A model generated the notes under the pieces. It worked only from the letters and a program-made list of their open reading frames with translations. It had not been told where the DNA came from and did not search any database. A DNA stretch of 64,000 bases from Haliotis asinina. Taxonomy: Eukaryota > Mollusca > Gastropoda > Lepetellida > Haliotidae. A program made the position numbers and the translations under genes. The DNA lies in the NCBI RefSeq assembly GCF_037392515.1, contig NC_090291.1:16829501-16893500 (forward strand), read 5' to 3'. Positions 13,709-27,308 of the stretch are shown here, piece by piece. Numbering within the stretch: position 1 is the first letter of the stretch; every line of letters starts with the position of its first letter.

Positions 13709-14490
13709 CACATATGGTTAAGATTCTCTGTACAGAATTCTGAATATTCCAAGAATATTCTGAGAATATTCTAAGAAGAATGACAAAAATCTTTACTGAT
13801 ACCTTGCATTTGCACATTGAATATGTTCAGCAGACAGGTTAATCAACAATGACTTGGCATGGCATACAAAATGCAAGTCAAATTTGGAAACAAGTGACAT
13901 ATTTGTTGGTAAACATCCTCAAGTTGGTTCTCATGCATCCCTAATCCTGCTAATACACCTGGAGTGTTTGACACCCAAACCAATGATAACATAACCAGCA
14001 ACCTGCCCTAATCAAACTCCAGGCTGAGACAAAGCTGCCTTGGCTGGACAATGTATACCTGTTGTCAGCGACTTACATACAGGTGTTGACTCTTCACATA
14101 CACTCAAAAGGGCAATCATGGCTGAAGGCAAGGGTCAAAAGGCCACCAGGCTGGAGACTGGCCCCTAGGTGACAGTCCCTTGTGAGGGCTGTACACACAT
14201 ACACACATACTCTTCATTAACTGGGGACAGGGAGCTCTATGCCCCGCCCTTTAAACACATGTCTGGTAGTCCCCTGAGTGGTGGCAGGCATGAAGCTGTG
14301 GTTCTCTGCATGGGGTCATTCTTGAGTTCCTACATAGTGGTGGATACGAGTTACTGATTGTTTATGCACACGGAAGTTTGAATACTTTGATGCGTCAGGT
14401 TTTTACCTTAGAAGATGCTGATTGACAAGACTGAATTATTGTCATTCTGTAAATTTTGTTGAGTGAAATAATAATCTTCTACCTCTTAAA

Positions 14491-14667
14491 AGGGCAGTGG
14501 GGCAACCTATTGGTTAAAACAATCGCTCATCACATTGAAGACACAGGTTCGTTTTCACACATGGTCACAATGTGTAAAGCCCATTTCTGGTGCTGTGACA
14601 TTGCTAGAATACTGCTACAAGCCACATTATATAAAACCCAACTCACTCACTCACTCACTCACTCACT
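14491..14667 (+). mobile_element. SINE family A copy with long (ACTC)n tail
   Basis: Head GGGCAGTGGGGCAACCTATT, body with CACAATGTGTAAAGCCCATT, tail of six ACTC units. Confidence 0.8.
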
Positions 14668-16639
14668 CTTTCTATTTGAATCAAAAGTTCTACAAGTGTT
14701 TCTGATTGTGAAAGAGATAATTGCTGTTACTTTTGGTAAATTAATATAATATTGATGATGAGATTGAAAACATTTTTACTAACCTGCAAAAAACATTGAT
14801 CCAGAAAACATTGTAGGCCAGAAGATGATTTCAACTTCTTTTCAGTTACATTCTTAACATTGACTTATGCAGTGATAATACCAAGTTAATACCAAGCCCT
14901 AGATTGGAATAGACTTGTGATTATTACTCAGATAGCCAGTTAGTATTTGATTAGCATACCTTCCGGTTCAAAAGTGTTCAAACTAATACTTGTTAATGAT
15001 TGTTAATAATCTTTTGAAGCTATATTTCTACTTATTCTCAATATTAATATTGTCACATTCCGATTTTGTTTGCTTTAATACTTTTATAATATTTATTATA
15101 AACAAATGTTGAATCCTCTGTTTGCAAATGTCTAACAATGATGATTAAGTCTGTGTGGAATAAGAAGTGGATGTTGGTCAGTAATTATTTTGGAGTGTAT
15201 TTTATGTCTGCAGATGTGTTAAACATTTTTATATCATAAAAACTGTTTCACTAGAACAAGTAACTTCAAGATTGAACAAAAAAATTACACTTGGGTGCTT
15301 GTAGTGTTTGTCTTCAGTATCTTTTTTATTATATTTTATTTATCCTGATTTTATAACCTGTTATGTTTGTGTGGAACAACAATAGTTATGCTCTCAAGGA
15401 ACCTTAAGTGTGTTTGGATCTAAAGCATGGGAAACTCAGTCACTTTCATATCTGAAGTAGAACCATGCATCTCCCTAACAGGCCAGTGTGTTGAAGCATG
15501 TCTGTACAATGTCATTGTCAATCAACAGTCTACTCTTTACCTCTAGCTGACCACATAAGCAGGGACTATTTATTTCACCAAGTAATTATTAAGGTCAATT
15601 TAAGGGGTGACTTCCCTACTGAATGGTAATATCTGTGGTGTCATGCTGTGAACACTGGCCCCCATGATTGTATTGATACCAGTTTTAACTGTGTTTGTGG
15701 TAGTTCCGCCCCCACAGACATCGTGGCCCCGGGCCATGTTGCGGTACTGACCATCACACTATACAGTCCTCAATGTTATAGCAACCACTTGCTTTATCAG
15801 TTGAGCTTCTCACTGTATACCAGTATCTGTACTACACTCATATTTATTGAGAATCTCACCCCTGTGTCTTTTGATAACAAATATATTAAGACCAGTCAAC
15901 AAAGGTTTATTACCTAAAGGGTTGTTAGATGAGCTTAGATGATCCAAAATACTTCTGTCACCTTTTTCAGCACTGTGAACTGTATTTATTAGTGTTTAGT
16001 GTAGAAAGTTCAGCTGATTAGATTCACATTTGTCACGTGTCAAATAATTCAATTTCTAACATCACAATGGTAGCAAAAACACTGTCTGAACTCTGGCTCT
16101 CTGACTGCTGGTGAACCAACTTGAGGATGTTTACTGACAATTCACAATTCATGGTTGTGGTCATACTGTCCACAGCAGTAAAATATGCTTGGAGATGTTG
16201 CTTGATCTCATTCTGATGACATCTCATGTGTAAGTCAGTTTTGGATTAAATGTTTCAGTTTCAATATTCACAAAAAAAAGCATATGACAGTTACCACAAG
16301 ATATGAATGCTTTAAATGGTACAGTGATAAAAACTGATCTTCAGAATTGATGAGAATTCTCACATAGTTGCAAACAGATTTCTGTATGTTTCTTTGCCAT
16401 CATATCAAAATTCTGTGAATTTCTGATCTAGCTTGGATTTCATAAAGATTGATAAGTATCTCATCTGTAGAAATCTTGTATTGGTGATATGGTGATATGG
16501 CAGTAGTTTATTACCAAACACTGTATGCTGAATAAAAACTATTGATATTTCACATGAACTATTGTCTTTTCATGATCTTATTGATGCATCCATGATGATC
16601 GGGGGGAAACTTTATAACCCATCTTTAGTAACCCATACT

Positions 16640-16816
16640 AATCCTGTGACTAACAGGATCGGGTGATCACACTTGCTTACTTCACTGACGCATGTCATCG
16701 GTTGACATTTGCGCAGATCAATTTTCATACAGTTGATCATACAGTATTTACAGACTGCCACCATATAGCTGAAATATTGAGTGCTGCATAAACCTGAACT
16801 CACTCACTCACTCTAA
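16640..16816 (+). mobile_element. SINE family B, diverged copy
   Basis: Contains CTAACAGGATCGGGTGATC, ACAGACTGCCACCATATAGC and a short ACTC tail. Confidence 0.7.
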
Positions 16817-17245
16817 ATGATGCATTTAAATTGCAGGTCTCTGCTTCTTTGTAGGAGTGAATAAGTCTAAATGCCACTTTCGGCTTGTGATACTCAGTAA
16901 GAACCAAAGTTAGTAAGAAATTAGTAACAATGCAGCAATATAGGCAACAGAGCCCTGAGGTATTGTGAGTGACAAATTCACACTAGACCAGCTAGACCAA
17001 CCGACCACTAGAATCTCTTGAGGATGTCATATACAAGTGTTTCCCTTAATACAACAGACACTGCTGAGTGTTGGCAATATGGATCTGCCTGTCATGTTCT
17101 GCAAGGTGAAAGCTGGTTCTGTCAGTGTTTATCTGTTAACTCTTACCATAGAACTCACCATACAGACATCTTTCATAACTTAGTGTCCGCACGTTTCAGT
17201 TGATCGGAACTGATGTGATTGAGTGAGTATGTAAAAATGTTATAA

Positions 17246-17411
17246 GTGAGTGAGTGGGTTTGCTTTTATGCCACTATTTGCAATATTCCAGCAATATCTG
17301 GGTGGGAGAAACCAGAAATGGGCTTCACACATTGTACCCATGTGGGGAATTTAACCTGGGTCTTTGGCATGATAAGCGAACACTTTAAGAATTAGACTAC
17401 CCCACTACCCC
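17246..17411 (-). mobile_element. SINE family A copy, inverted
   Basis: Begins gtgagtgagt and contains GGGCTTCACACATTGTACCC, ending GACTACCCCACTACCCC, the reverse of the tRNA-like head. Confidence 0.8.
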
Positions 17412-17990
17412 TGCAATGCTAGTAGTATTTAATACAAGAATATGTTTCGTAGGGACAAAGCCTGTTTGTAAGTGAAAGAAATTAAAACTGTCAGTGTCCA
17501 GTGATAAATTAGTTGAAGAAAATATTCTTGTTGGATGGTGGGTTTGTTGTTTAACGTTGCACTCAGCAAAATTCCTGCTATATGAGAATGGTCTGGACCA
17601 GACAATCCAGGGTTAAGTCCTTGGATGAGTTCAGTTTGGCTTTACATCACATCTGCATTATTCCAGCCATATTGATGAGATCAAATTTGCATATATTACC
17701 ATTCTAATTCCACAAATCGAAAGAGTTTTTTTTAAATCATATAGTTTCTTTTTACCACCATTTATAAAAGAGACATTGTCATAGCACCAGATACAAAAGC
17801 AAGCAATTCATTATCCTGGGTTAAACAGCATGAACATCAATCTATGCAAAGGGGATATGATGACGTGTCAGCCAAACCAAGTGAGCCTGACCATATTCAT
17901 CTTGTAGTAAACTGTGCCTGCATACGGTATACCTATTTATTTAGAAATGACATCAGTCTAACATCTGGTCCCTGAACATCCAATACTTAA

Positions 17991-20046
17991 AGGGGCACTG
18001 ATGCGGAGCGAATAATGTTTCTCGCCAACGGTCTAATTACGAAACCAAACCGCAATTTGGTCAGCGCCCGCTCCTTCGACCGTGACGGACAAAGGAACTG
18101 GGCTCCTGTCCATATTAGCAGAATTTTTTCAACCTAAACAGTCAGGAGGCCGGATGCCCATCATATGCCATTTGTTTAAAAATATCCATGGTATCCCTTG
18201 TCCGATCGTAACCAAATATTCCAACAGTGTAGTACTTTTCGGATGCTTGGATGGTATAGTTACTGATCCAATTTGATCCTATTTCTGCATTTTTAACCTC
18301 AATATTTAATCATGTTACATGAAAATATGATGTCTACAGGCACGTAGCAAGCCATTTGTTTCAGTATGGAAGATTGGAAAGCTTTATATTTAGGTAGTTT
18401 TGAGTGTTGGTTGAGCTGTGATAGCAAATATCATACGTAAATTTTGGTAGCTATGGTAGCTACAATGGTTTCTTATTTATGATAATAAAAACACACAATT
18501 GATTTATTTGAATTCGTAAACAAAAAACGATGACTTTGCCTTTGGTAGAGAAATCTGAAAATTTTCTTACGTAAAAAACCCCTTATTTCACCTATTTACC
18601 AAAGTACACAGCAAATGCCAGTGTGCATTCCTTATGTAACGAAATTCCATTGGTATCCTCAAAACAGTTTCGGCCCATAAGTGTTTTCAGGCTGCATGCG
18701 ACACAGAGATTACATCTTCCTTGCTGTAACTCGCACTTGCATGCGACACAGAGATTACATTTTCCTTGCTGTAACTCACGCTTGATGGTGTAAATACACG
18801 TGTTATTTGTCATCATTTCCCTGGATGGTCAATTAATGATTTTTTAACAGGTATAATTAGTAGTAACACCACTTTGGTTACTCAACAAAGGTTCCCATTT
18901 GGCATTTCTCCTGTCTGGAGTAAATACTCAACATTATAAATTAAGGTCTGTAATGGCAAATGTATTGCATGTTATGTAATATGTGCATGTAGGTGATGCA
19001 AGAGGTTTTATCAGCTGAGTTACAAAAGCAAACATCGATCAAAGGATTAACCGATAACACACTGATTGATTAATTACTTTTATCTTCTAGCGGATTTGTC
19101 AAAAGGCAGAGTGTGTAGATGACAACACCCTGTCGTAAAGTGTGAGTGCAAAAACAACATCCTCCCTTCAAAGAATTAACCACCCTTGCGTTGATTGATT
19201 GATTGCTCATTATTGGTTAACTAAATTACTTAGAATAGTGGACATCATACAATTAGTTGCCAGGTGTGCTATCTCGGGAGACCAATGAGAGGTTTATCTA
19301 GTTTTCACCAACGAAAGACGTGAAACGATGTGTTACTTTTTCGCAAATGAGACAGTTGTAAGACACGCGACACAGAGCAGGATTATTTACCAGCTGCAGA
19401 TGAATGGAATACGATTTGTTTTACGTGGATATTGATGGATACATTCCTGAACAAGGTAGTAGCCTGACATTGTTGCTATAAAATTAGTCTGTTTTACATT
19501 CATTATTTGCATTTTGTTTTAATTTATTTGTTGTAGCATTCAGCAGAATCTGTATGACAGAAAACAGACACTAGATCGTGTATGTGTGTGAAATAGGATC
19601 CACATTGGCAATCTATACAATGTATAAATGTTGAAGTTATGTTAGAAATTTACTATGAGTATAAGCAGATCGTGTGTTCTTTTATTAATTTTCAGAATCA
19701 TACAAATATGACAATAAACTAATTAGGGTTATGAGGCAAAATATAGAGACGTACATTGGCTTCGTTATTTTTCCGTCCTAATAGTTTTTTTACCATTTCT
19801 ACCACTGGCAGATGATTAACCTTCAAAGTGTTTCATTTGTTTTCATAATACATTTGTAATGAAGTAAAAAATGACTTCACCTCAGCTGATCTGTCTATAA
19901 TTAAACTATCAGTTGCGCCTACGGACTGCGCAGCAGAGGTCACGAACCAGTCACGAATTCTGGGATATCATCCGGGTACTCACGGGAGAAAAACAATAAC
20001 AAAAGTTTACACCAGTCCACGGAAATTGCTCTGCATTAGTGCCCCT
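17991..20046. mobile_element. 2.06-kb TTAA-flanked DNA element with short inverted ends
   Basis: Flanked by TTAA on both sides (17987-17990, 20047-20050). The first bases AGGGGCACTGATGCGGAG and the reverse complement of the end, AGGGGCACTAATGCAGAG, differ at two positions. TTAA duplication is typical of piggyBac-type transposons, but no transposase ORF is visible, so it is non-autonomous or internally rebuilt. The interior includes a 45-bp tandem duplication (about 18690-18780). A 321-bp relative lies at 52310. Confidence 0.75.
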
Positions 20047-20182
20047 TTAAAGCTCTCTTTCACTGCAATAGTTACTAACTCAGACATATTGTAAATACAC
20101 ATATTATTACGTGTTTGTTATTTTGAAAGAGTGAAATCTGTATTTTCACATTGCACAGTACCAATATGAAAGACAAGATGTA

Positions 20183-20416
20183 GGTCATAAGACCTCATAT
20201 CAACCCTAATGCTAAAGATACAAGTGTTTACTACTATTGTTCCTTGTTCGGTCAAATCCAGTGAAACATAGTGCAGGATGCGATGCCCCTTAGGTAATGA
20301 CACTTCTAGAATCAGGTGATAAGACCACATATCAACCGGAAAGCTAAAGATACAAGTGTTTAATACTATTGTTCCTTGTTTGGTCCAATCCAGTGAAACA
20401 TGACACTTCTAGAATC
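20183..20416 (+). repeat. Two-copy direct duplication
   Basis: The block AAGATACAAGTGTTTA..TA, GTTCCTTGTT.GGTC, CAGTGAAACAT occurs twice (from about 20213 and 20347), with ACACTTCTAGAATCAGG also repeated. Confidence 0.7.
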
Positions 20417-20709
20417 AGGAACCGTGTGTAACCAGACTACTAGGGGTACTTAGGTCATGGTTAAAAAAACAATCCTTTCAAAAACTTCCTTAAGTGTGGT
20501 AAGGTTATATCATTCCTGTACATCACATCAGGGTAATACTTACATGTTTGCTTGTTCTGATCATGTATGCTATTGACTCTCATGGGGATCATAGTGAACA
20601 TATCTTCTACTTGACTTCAGACCATTTGATCTACTTTAACATTTTGTGTGGTGTCAGTGTTCATGCCTTGAATTATATCCACAGTATTGGCACAAACCTT
20701 TGGACCTTT

Positions 20710-20999
20710 GTAAATTTTAGGGCAGAGGCTGAATATCTACCTCAGTACGGGCACCCATGTCTTTGTCTAACTGTAACTTTGTAGTGGCAGAGGATGAAGA
20801 TCTGCCTCAGTAATGGCACCATGCCTTTGTCTAATTGTAACTTTGTAGGGGCAGAGGATGAAGATCTGAATCAGTAATGGCACCATGCCGTTGTGTAATT
20901 GTAACTTTGTAGGGGCAGAGGATGAAGATCTGCCTCAGTAATGCCACCATGCCTTTGTCTAATTGTAACTTTGTCGGATCAGAGGATGAAGATCCTTTC
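20710..20999 (+). repeat. 64-bp tandem repeat, about 4.5 copies
   Basis: Unit markers GTAACTTTGTAG recur at 20773, 20837, 20901 and 20965, exactly 64 bp apart, each followed by GGCAGAGGATGAAGATCTG. Confidence 0.85.
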
Positions 21000-22408
21000 C
21001 AGTACAACCAGTGTCTCAGAAGTGATCTACAGTAAAACATGTTTTCAGGATTGGGGTCATGATGGATTTGTAGGTTTCTGTGCACTAGATGTGATTGGAT
21101 TCACAGATCATATGTTTTAATTTGAAATTATTTCAGATATTAACCCTTGTTGTGTTCGTGCAACCACTTGCATAGAAAGAAATGACTATCTTCAACCTAT
21201 TTCACTTGGGACTTTCAACAAATATTATACTGACTGCATGAACTACTGTTATACCGAGCACACCATTATCCATTGGATCCATTATACTCTGGTGGATCTG
21301 TTCCCTTCTTCAGAATCTCCATGTTACACTTGACCCATGTGACATGGTCGGACAAAGGTTGCTCATTTGAGTTCCAATTGTGCCCTGTTTTCTCAGTATC
21401 TGATTACCTACTCAGCATGACTTCTCTTCTCAGCTGCTTTAGAGAATAGGTGTTAAAATCACCTGTAGCATTAATATCAGCATGATAAGGTGTAGGAGAA
21501 ACATGTAAACTTATTTATTACCACATTTTGAGATAATGTGGTGACTATTATAGCCATCATAGCCACTACACCTACAGGAATGTATTTTTAAGGCTCCATT
21601 ATTGTATCAGCTTCACCTGGCCGTATTTCTTGTTTCATACACATGGTCAACAGTCACCCATCCTTGTTGTAGAATCAACTGAAACAGTTCTGTAGTCAGG
21701 GCATTGCCCCTGCTGATTAGGTGTCATCGGGCATGGATTATTTGTGATGATTTCAGTCAGTACTTCGCTTGGACCAGGTTCCATAGCAAACAGACTGCCT
21801 TAACATGGTATCACACCTCAAAGCGGTCGCAAACCTAAGACAGTCATTACTCCCATACTTTAACATAGACTTATGACTGTTGTAGCACAATGATCGCTTT
21901 GTGGAATTAGGCCCTGATGACGGTTGCCTAAAACAACAGTCATTCATTATTCTACCATGACTTTAGTAAGTACTGGATTGCAATTGGTTAATCAAAGTCA
22001 TTCAGAGGTATATAATCATGTTATATACCTCTGATTTTCTAAAGGATTGTGTATATTCAGTTTTAAATCAAATTTAGAGCTATTATAATTTTGTAATATA
22101 CCTCTGATTTTCCAACACAGTATGTTTATCTCCAAAATAATTTATAGAAAAGACATTTGCTTCACAGTATGGATACTGACCACCTTGAAAGAAGAGCCCT
22201 TTGAAGCAATGAAGCCGGTCTTATACAGAGATTGCTAAGGAAGATCAGCTTTCTGCTGTAACAGGACTGGTTCTACACATGACTGCAGTGAAACCTCTGT
22301 TTGAAAGTAACCAGCTAGTGGATGTATGCATACACTTAGCTACCTTTGATGGAAGATGAATTCTCATCTGAAACATGGCCAGTTTTGTGTGCTGTAGCAT
22401 ACATAGCC

Positions 22409-22675
22409 TGTGACCCGTGAAGATTTGGGTTAGAATTGATCTTCAGTAACCCATGCTTGTCATAAGAGGCAAGTTGACACTATTGGATGGTCAGACTAGC
22501 GAACTAATGGTTCACACATGCTGTATTCCAATTGTGTACATCGATGCTTATGTTACTGATGACTGGATTGTCTGGCCCAGACATGATTATTTACAGGGGG
22601 TAGGCATATAGCTACAATATTGATGTGTAAAACTATACTCACTCACTCACTCACTCACTCACTCACTCACTCACA
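22409..22675 (+). mobile_element. SINE family B, near full length
   Basis: GACCCGTGAAGATTTGGGTT head, CATGCTTGTCATAAGAGGCA, GACTGGATTGTCTGGCCCAG, and a long (ACTC)n tail. Confidence 0.82.
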
Positions 22676-23432
22676 CATAGTTTGTCTCCCTAGATATTGT
22701 ATTATATTGGAGTCCTACTCAAGTCTATATTGACTGGGAAAGTCTAAATTGCCTCGATCAGTGCTAAGACAGAAATTAATGATTGTTCTTGGCTTCACTT
22801 GGTAAAATTTGATATTTTAAGTAAGATAACTTTATTTCTAGGACTGTGTGTCAGTCAAAAGCACACAGATCATTTATAGTTTTCAAGACCAACTCTCTAA
22901 GGAAACATTGACAGTTCAGCATGTTGTGATACACACAACTTTTATGGAAGATGATGTTGCAGATGAAAATGGCTGAGTAACTTTGCATGTAGTTCTGCTA
23001 TGGAAGATCAGCTATCAGGTCAAAATGGTTGTTTTAGTATGTTGTAAGTACGACAGCTGGCACAGTCAGTTAGTGCTCGTAACATAACCACAGTGTATTA
23101 GGTACATACATGTCATCACATGCACAAGACATTCAATTTCCCGTCGTTGTTTTCTACTCCTTGTAAAAACAAGTGCAAAGAACCTATCACTTATTAAACA
23201 TTTGGGTTATGAGAATGAGATGGATATTTTGACAAACCACAGTGTTTCATTGTGTGACTTCAGGTCAGACATAAGCAATAATGGCTGCACAAGACAACAT
23301 ACTACTGACTTTTGGACAGCTGAAGTATTTCATTTATAGGCAGTGTCAATGAAGCTTTAAATTACAAAGTTTGTAAAATGTTGAAGCTGAATATAGCTCA
23401 GTTGTGAGGAAAGAAGGTGCTGATGAAAGATG

Positions 23433-23672
23433 TAGAGTGAGTGAGTGAGTTTAGTTTTAGGCAGCATTCCAGCTTTATGGCAGCAGTCTGTAGATAATGA
23501 AATCTAGACCAGATAGTCCAGTGATCGAGAGCATGAGCATCAATCTGTATAAATGGAAACATTGACATGTGTTAAGCAAATCAGCGAGTCTTGACCACCA
23601 GATCCTGTTAGTTGCTTCTTACAACAGGCATAATTGCCTGGCAAGCATGTGTTGCTGAAGACCGGTTCTACC
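23433..23672 (-). mobile_element. SINE family B copy, inverted
   Basis: Starts with the reversed tail gtgagtgagt and runs to TTGCTGAAGACCGGTTCTAC, the reversed 5' head. Confidence 0.75.
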
Positions 23673-24174
23673 CAACATGTTCTTCTATCATCTTGGGTCA
23701 AAGATGTAGGGGATTGGTCGAGAAGATTGGACATTGTCCACTCTGGACAAAAGTAGAGCAATGTTCTATGACTACTGGATTGAAGGGCATTAAGGGACAA
23801 CCCTAGCTGCTACAGGTAGTAGCACAGATGCTTAACACTGACTAACTGGACTGTTATTTTAGAGAACAATACTTTGAAGAGGTTCATGAAGAACTCCATT
23901 TATCCATGACATTGTTTCATGCTGCAAAAGTTTATGTTGAAAACTATATTCCTCATTTTGGACTTGAGGATTGCTTTCACATGTGGGCGAAATATTTGTG
24001 GGTACTTTTATTAATGGGAGAAAAGAAGAAAGACAATTTTGTTACTGAATGCAAGGAGATGCTTTTGGTTAATGAGATTTATTAAGACAGTGTGATTCAA
24101 AATGAAGTTAGGGAAACATATTTGTATTCATCAGTCAGTGATTCTTTGATCTTCTTTTGTTCTTTGTGAAAGAC

Positions 24175-24336
24175 GGGGGTTGTGAGGTAGCGTAGTGGTT
24201 AAGGTGTTTGCTCATGACATTGAAAACCCAGGATCAATTTCCCTCATGAGCACAATTTGTGAAGCCCATATCTTGTGTCCCCCACCGTGATATTGCTGTA
24301 ATGTTGCTAGACAGAGAGTAAAATCAGAGTCACTCA
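24175..24336 (+). mobile_element. SINE family A copy
   Basis: GAGGTAGCGTAGTGGTTAAG, a B-box-like CCAGGATCAATTTCCC, then CCGTGATATTGCTGTAATG and a short tail. Confidence 0.8.
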
Positions 24337-25287
24337 CTAACTTTTTGTAAAGGAAATACTGTCTTATTTGGGGTTTTTTGTAAAAGAGATATTATCTTGT
24401 TTGGTTCTTTGTGAAAGAGATATTCAGACATCTTTCCAACCCAGTTGACGCAGATGGTAGATGTAACCCCAGATGCCATTCCAAGTTCTTTTAACCCAGT
24501 GATTGTTTAGATGAATGATTGATGCATTCGCTGACTACCACCACCAATATGAGTGTATGACATGATGCAATAACAGTATTGCATGCTACAGTGTTAACAT
24601 CAGTGTTAACACACCCTTGGTCTGAAATGATCTTCAGTGCGGAATTCAGGGCAGCCATCCTTTGCATTGATGACATTTATAATCCTCATTACTTACTAAT
24701 AGTGAGCACATTGATACAGCAATGTCTTGCAGTGACCCGTACTTCAGATCGGGATAGTTTTCCGTATTCTTTCTGAATGTCTGCTTACTTGACATGCAAC
24801 ATTCTCCATGGGTAGAATGGGAGAAGTTGATATTATCCAGCAGTGACTTAACAGAGAGTAGTCACTTACAGTGGCACCTCCCACAGAACCTGCATAACAT
24901 CTAAATCTGCTAAATGATTCGTGAATGCCACAGTGTTTCCAGACAGGGTCAGTACCCTGGTTCACTTCTCAGCTGATCCAACCGTTACATGCAGAACAAC
25001 AATTCTACCTTCAGTAGGTGCTTTCAAGGAACCTGCTGAGGCGGCAATATTCCGTGACTTGATTAGCGTAATTAAGATTCTGGCATTGGTCGATTGGGTC
25101 TAATGAAGATTAATTTGTGCATGCCTCACTTAGTGTAGTGATCATATCTTCTATGTTCTAAGATGGCCGCACAGACTGAAAGATGATATTTGTAAAATTG
25201 GTTATGTCATCAAAATTACAACCCTGTGAGGTTTTGTTGTGCTGGTATGTAGTATGCCCTTGTTATGGGTGCTGAGGATAGTTGTAC

Positions 25288-25458
25288 TGAGTGAGTGAAT
25301 GGGTTTGGTTTTAAGCCATGTTTTAGCAAAATTCCTGCAATATCACAATGGGGGACACCGGAAATCGGCTTCCCACAGTGTACCCTTGTGGGGAATAGAA
25401 CCTAGGTCTTCGGCATGAGGAATGGACACTATAACCACTAGGCTACCCCACTGCCCCA
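25288..25458 (-). mobile_element. SINE family A copy, inverted
   Basis: Begins agtgagtgaatggg and ends CACTAGGCTACCCCACTGCC, the reversed A-box head; well preserved. Confidence 0.82.
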
Positions 25459-25631
25459 ATAGTTGTACAGATGATGGTACCCATGGTAGAAATAGGAACA
25501 GTGCTGTACACACATATTTACATCCTGTTATAGTAGTTTCTAATACTGTTCTTGGGTCAGTTTTCTGTCAATCTCAAGCCAGTAATGTACATTTTATGTC
25601 ATTTTCATGTCATTTATTGTTATTGGGTAGA

Positions 25632-25885
25632 AAAGGTCTTCAGCAACCCATGCTTGCCATAAATGGCCACTCTGCTTGTCGTAAGAGGCGACTAACAGGG
25701 TTGGGTGGTCAGCCTCGCTGACTTGGTTGACACGTCATCGGTTCCCAGTTGCTCATGCTGTTGATCACTGAATTGTCTGGTCCAGACTTGATTATTTACA
25801 GACCGCCGACAAATAGCTGGAATATTGCTGAGAGCTACGTAAAACTAAACTCACTCACTCACTCACTCACTCACTCACTCACTGT
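25632..25885 (+). mobile_element. SINE family B copy with long (ACTC)n tail
   Basis: GTCTTCAGCAACCCATGC, CGTAAGAGGCGACTAACAGG, GCTGGAATATTGCTGAGAGC and about ten ACTC units. The head segment is partly duplicated (two TGCTTG..ATAA/GTAAGAGG blocks). Confidence 0.8.
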
Positions 25886-27151
25886 ATGGTAGTGGAAGGT
25901 GAATATTTGAATCTGTACCAGACAGTCCAGTGATTGACATCATGTGTATGAATCCACACACTCTGGAGACATTGAGTTGAAGAATGCGACCGTACAATTC
26001 ATTTAGTTGCGTATGTTGTTGTAAAGCTTAAAGATAATGTACCCTTCAGATGACTGATGAACCCACCTTTAGGTAATGTTCATGTATGCGGTACCAGTCT
26101 GGTGACAGTTCTGGTCAGTTTGACACCTGTCATGCAGTAATATTGACTAATGAAGCCAGGGGATGTTGTAGTGATGTCAGGGCTGGTTATGGAAACATTA
26201 GCCTTGGGCTGTCTTGATACAATACAGGCCTACCTCAGTGACAGACAAGCAGACCTCTAGTCACTGGTTGTAGTAATAGATGTACTCAGGCATAGGGTAG
26301 GCTAACATTTGGCTAATTGTTGATTTTTGACTTGAGTGGACAGAGCATAAAGAGAGCATGGAAAGCTGTTCATGGTTTAGGACTAGTCAGATAGGCTGAA
26401 GATATTCCATAACCTTGTATATACATATATATAGATCATTCTTGTTGCACCATACATCATTGCTTTTTCACTTTTTGTGATCTTGTCCATCGTTCAAACT
26501 TGTTGTAATGAAAATCGTACACACCACCGTGCATGTTATGTGTGCTGTAACATTAGAGCGACTTTTCAGCTCTCTGAATTAATGCATATTTTTTGGCAAT
26601 CCTCACCTAATGGATCAAAAACTGAACAACAGCTGTGGAGCCAAAGTTGTGGTGCAGAGTTTTGTCCCTTGTTTTTGCAAGGACATACTGATTCCTTGAT
26701 AGTTTATTGTTACATACTCAAGGTGTATGGTCAGCATCTTTCCACATTACATGCCAAGATATAACTCAGATACAGCAGTGTAAGACCCAAACTGTTACTC
26801 ATTTACTCACTGAACAACCTAAAGGGAACCAGGTTCACACAAATATCTATATGACCTCTTCTTAATTTTGTGTACTGAGAGTTGCATCTCTTGGGGATGC
26901 CTGAAAACTATATATCATGAGTTGAAATCCATTTTGCCACCCAACAGTTGTATGTGTAAGCTTGTGTGCACTGTATCCATGCCAAAGGCACCTTACATGA
27001 TGAAATTATAACAGATTCAAAACAGGGTAAAATGCACCCACTCACTTGCTTGCCTGCCTATCAGCGATCCACTCACTCACCAACTTACTCGCTCATTCAC
27101 TCACTCACTCACTCAATCACTCAATCAAATACATGATGTGGTCTCCTCCAG

Positions 27152-27308
27152 ACTGGAATCCTGCGCCTGCCCGAGGAAGACTATGTGGTTGAGCCAATGC
27201 CAGCAGCCCTCAGGAAGGGAGATAACTCAGGGACCAAACTACCTCACATCATCTACAAGACTGACCATCTCCCTCATCATAACCTACACAACCACCAGGC
27301 TAGAGACT
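27152..27308 (+). CDS. ADAMTS16/18: ADAMTS prodomain exon
   Basis: Acceptor tcctccag precedes 27152 and donor GTGAGT follows 27308. The exon is open throughout and reads [17 protein letters not shown], then PHIIYKT, then a His-rich stretch ending ...NHQARD plus one base. This matches the ADAMTS propeptide pattern in which an 'EEDYLVEPLP' segment is followed by 'PHVVYKR' and a His-rich tract before the cysteine switch. It ends in phase 1 with T, so a following exon starting GT would give Cys. It lies 3.9 kb upstream of the next accepted exon, in the same orientation. Earlier prodomain and signal-peptide exons were not recognised. Confidence 0.82.

Larger units (their letters stand above)
10216..27151. 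other. Gene-free stretch upstream of the first recognised ADAMTS exon
   Basis: Presumably the 5' intron(s) or upstream region of the plus-strand ADAMTS gene. I looked for the missing signal peptide and the prodomain segment with the C..GL pattern and did not find them. Content is SINE copies on both strands, tandem repeats, foldbacks and the TTAA-flanked element listed separately. Confidence 0.55.

Noticed and set aside
18592..18816. Cysteine-containing minus-strand ORF (CNLCVAC twice)
   Set aside because: Lies inside the TTAA-flanked element and is produced by a 45-bp tandem duplication; does not resemble a zinc finger or transposase.
22620..22675. (ACTC)n runs as independent microsatellites
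   Set aside because: Here and at the other sites they are the 3' tails of SINE copies, so they are annotated with those elements.
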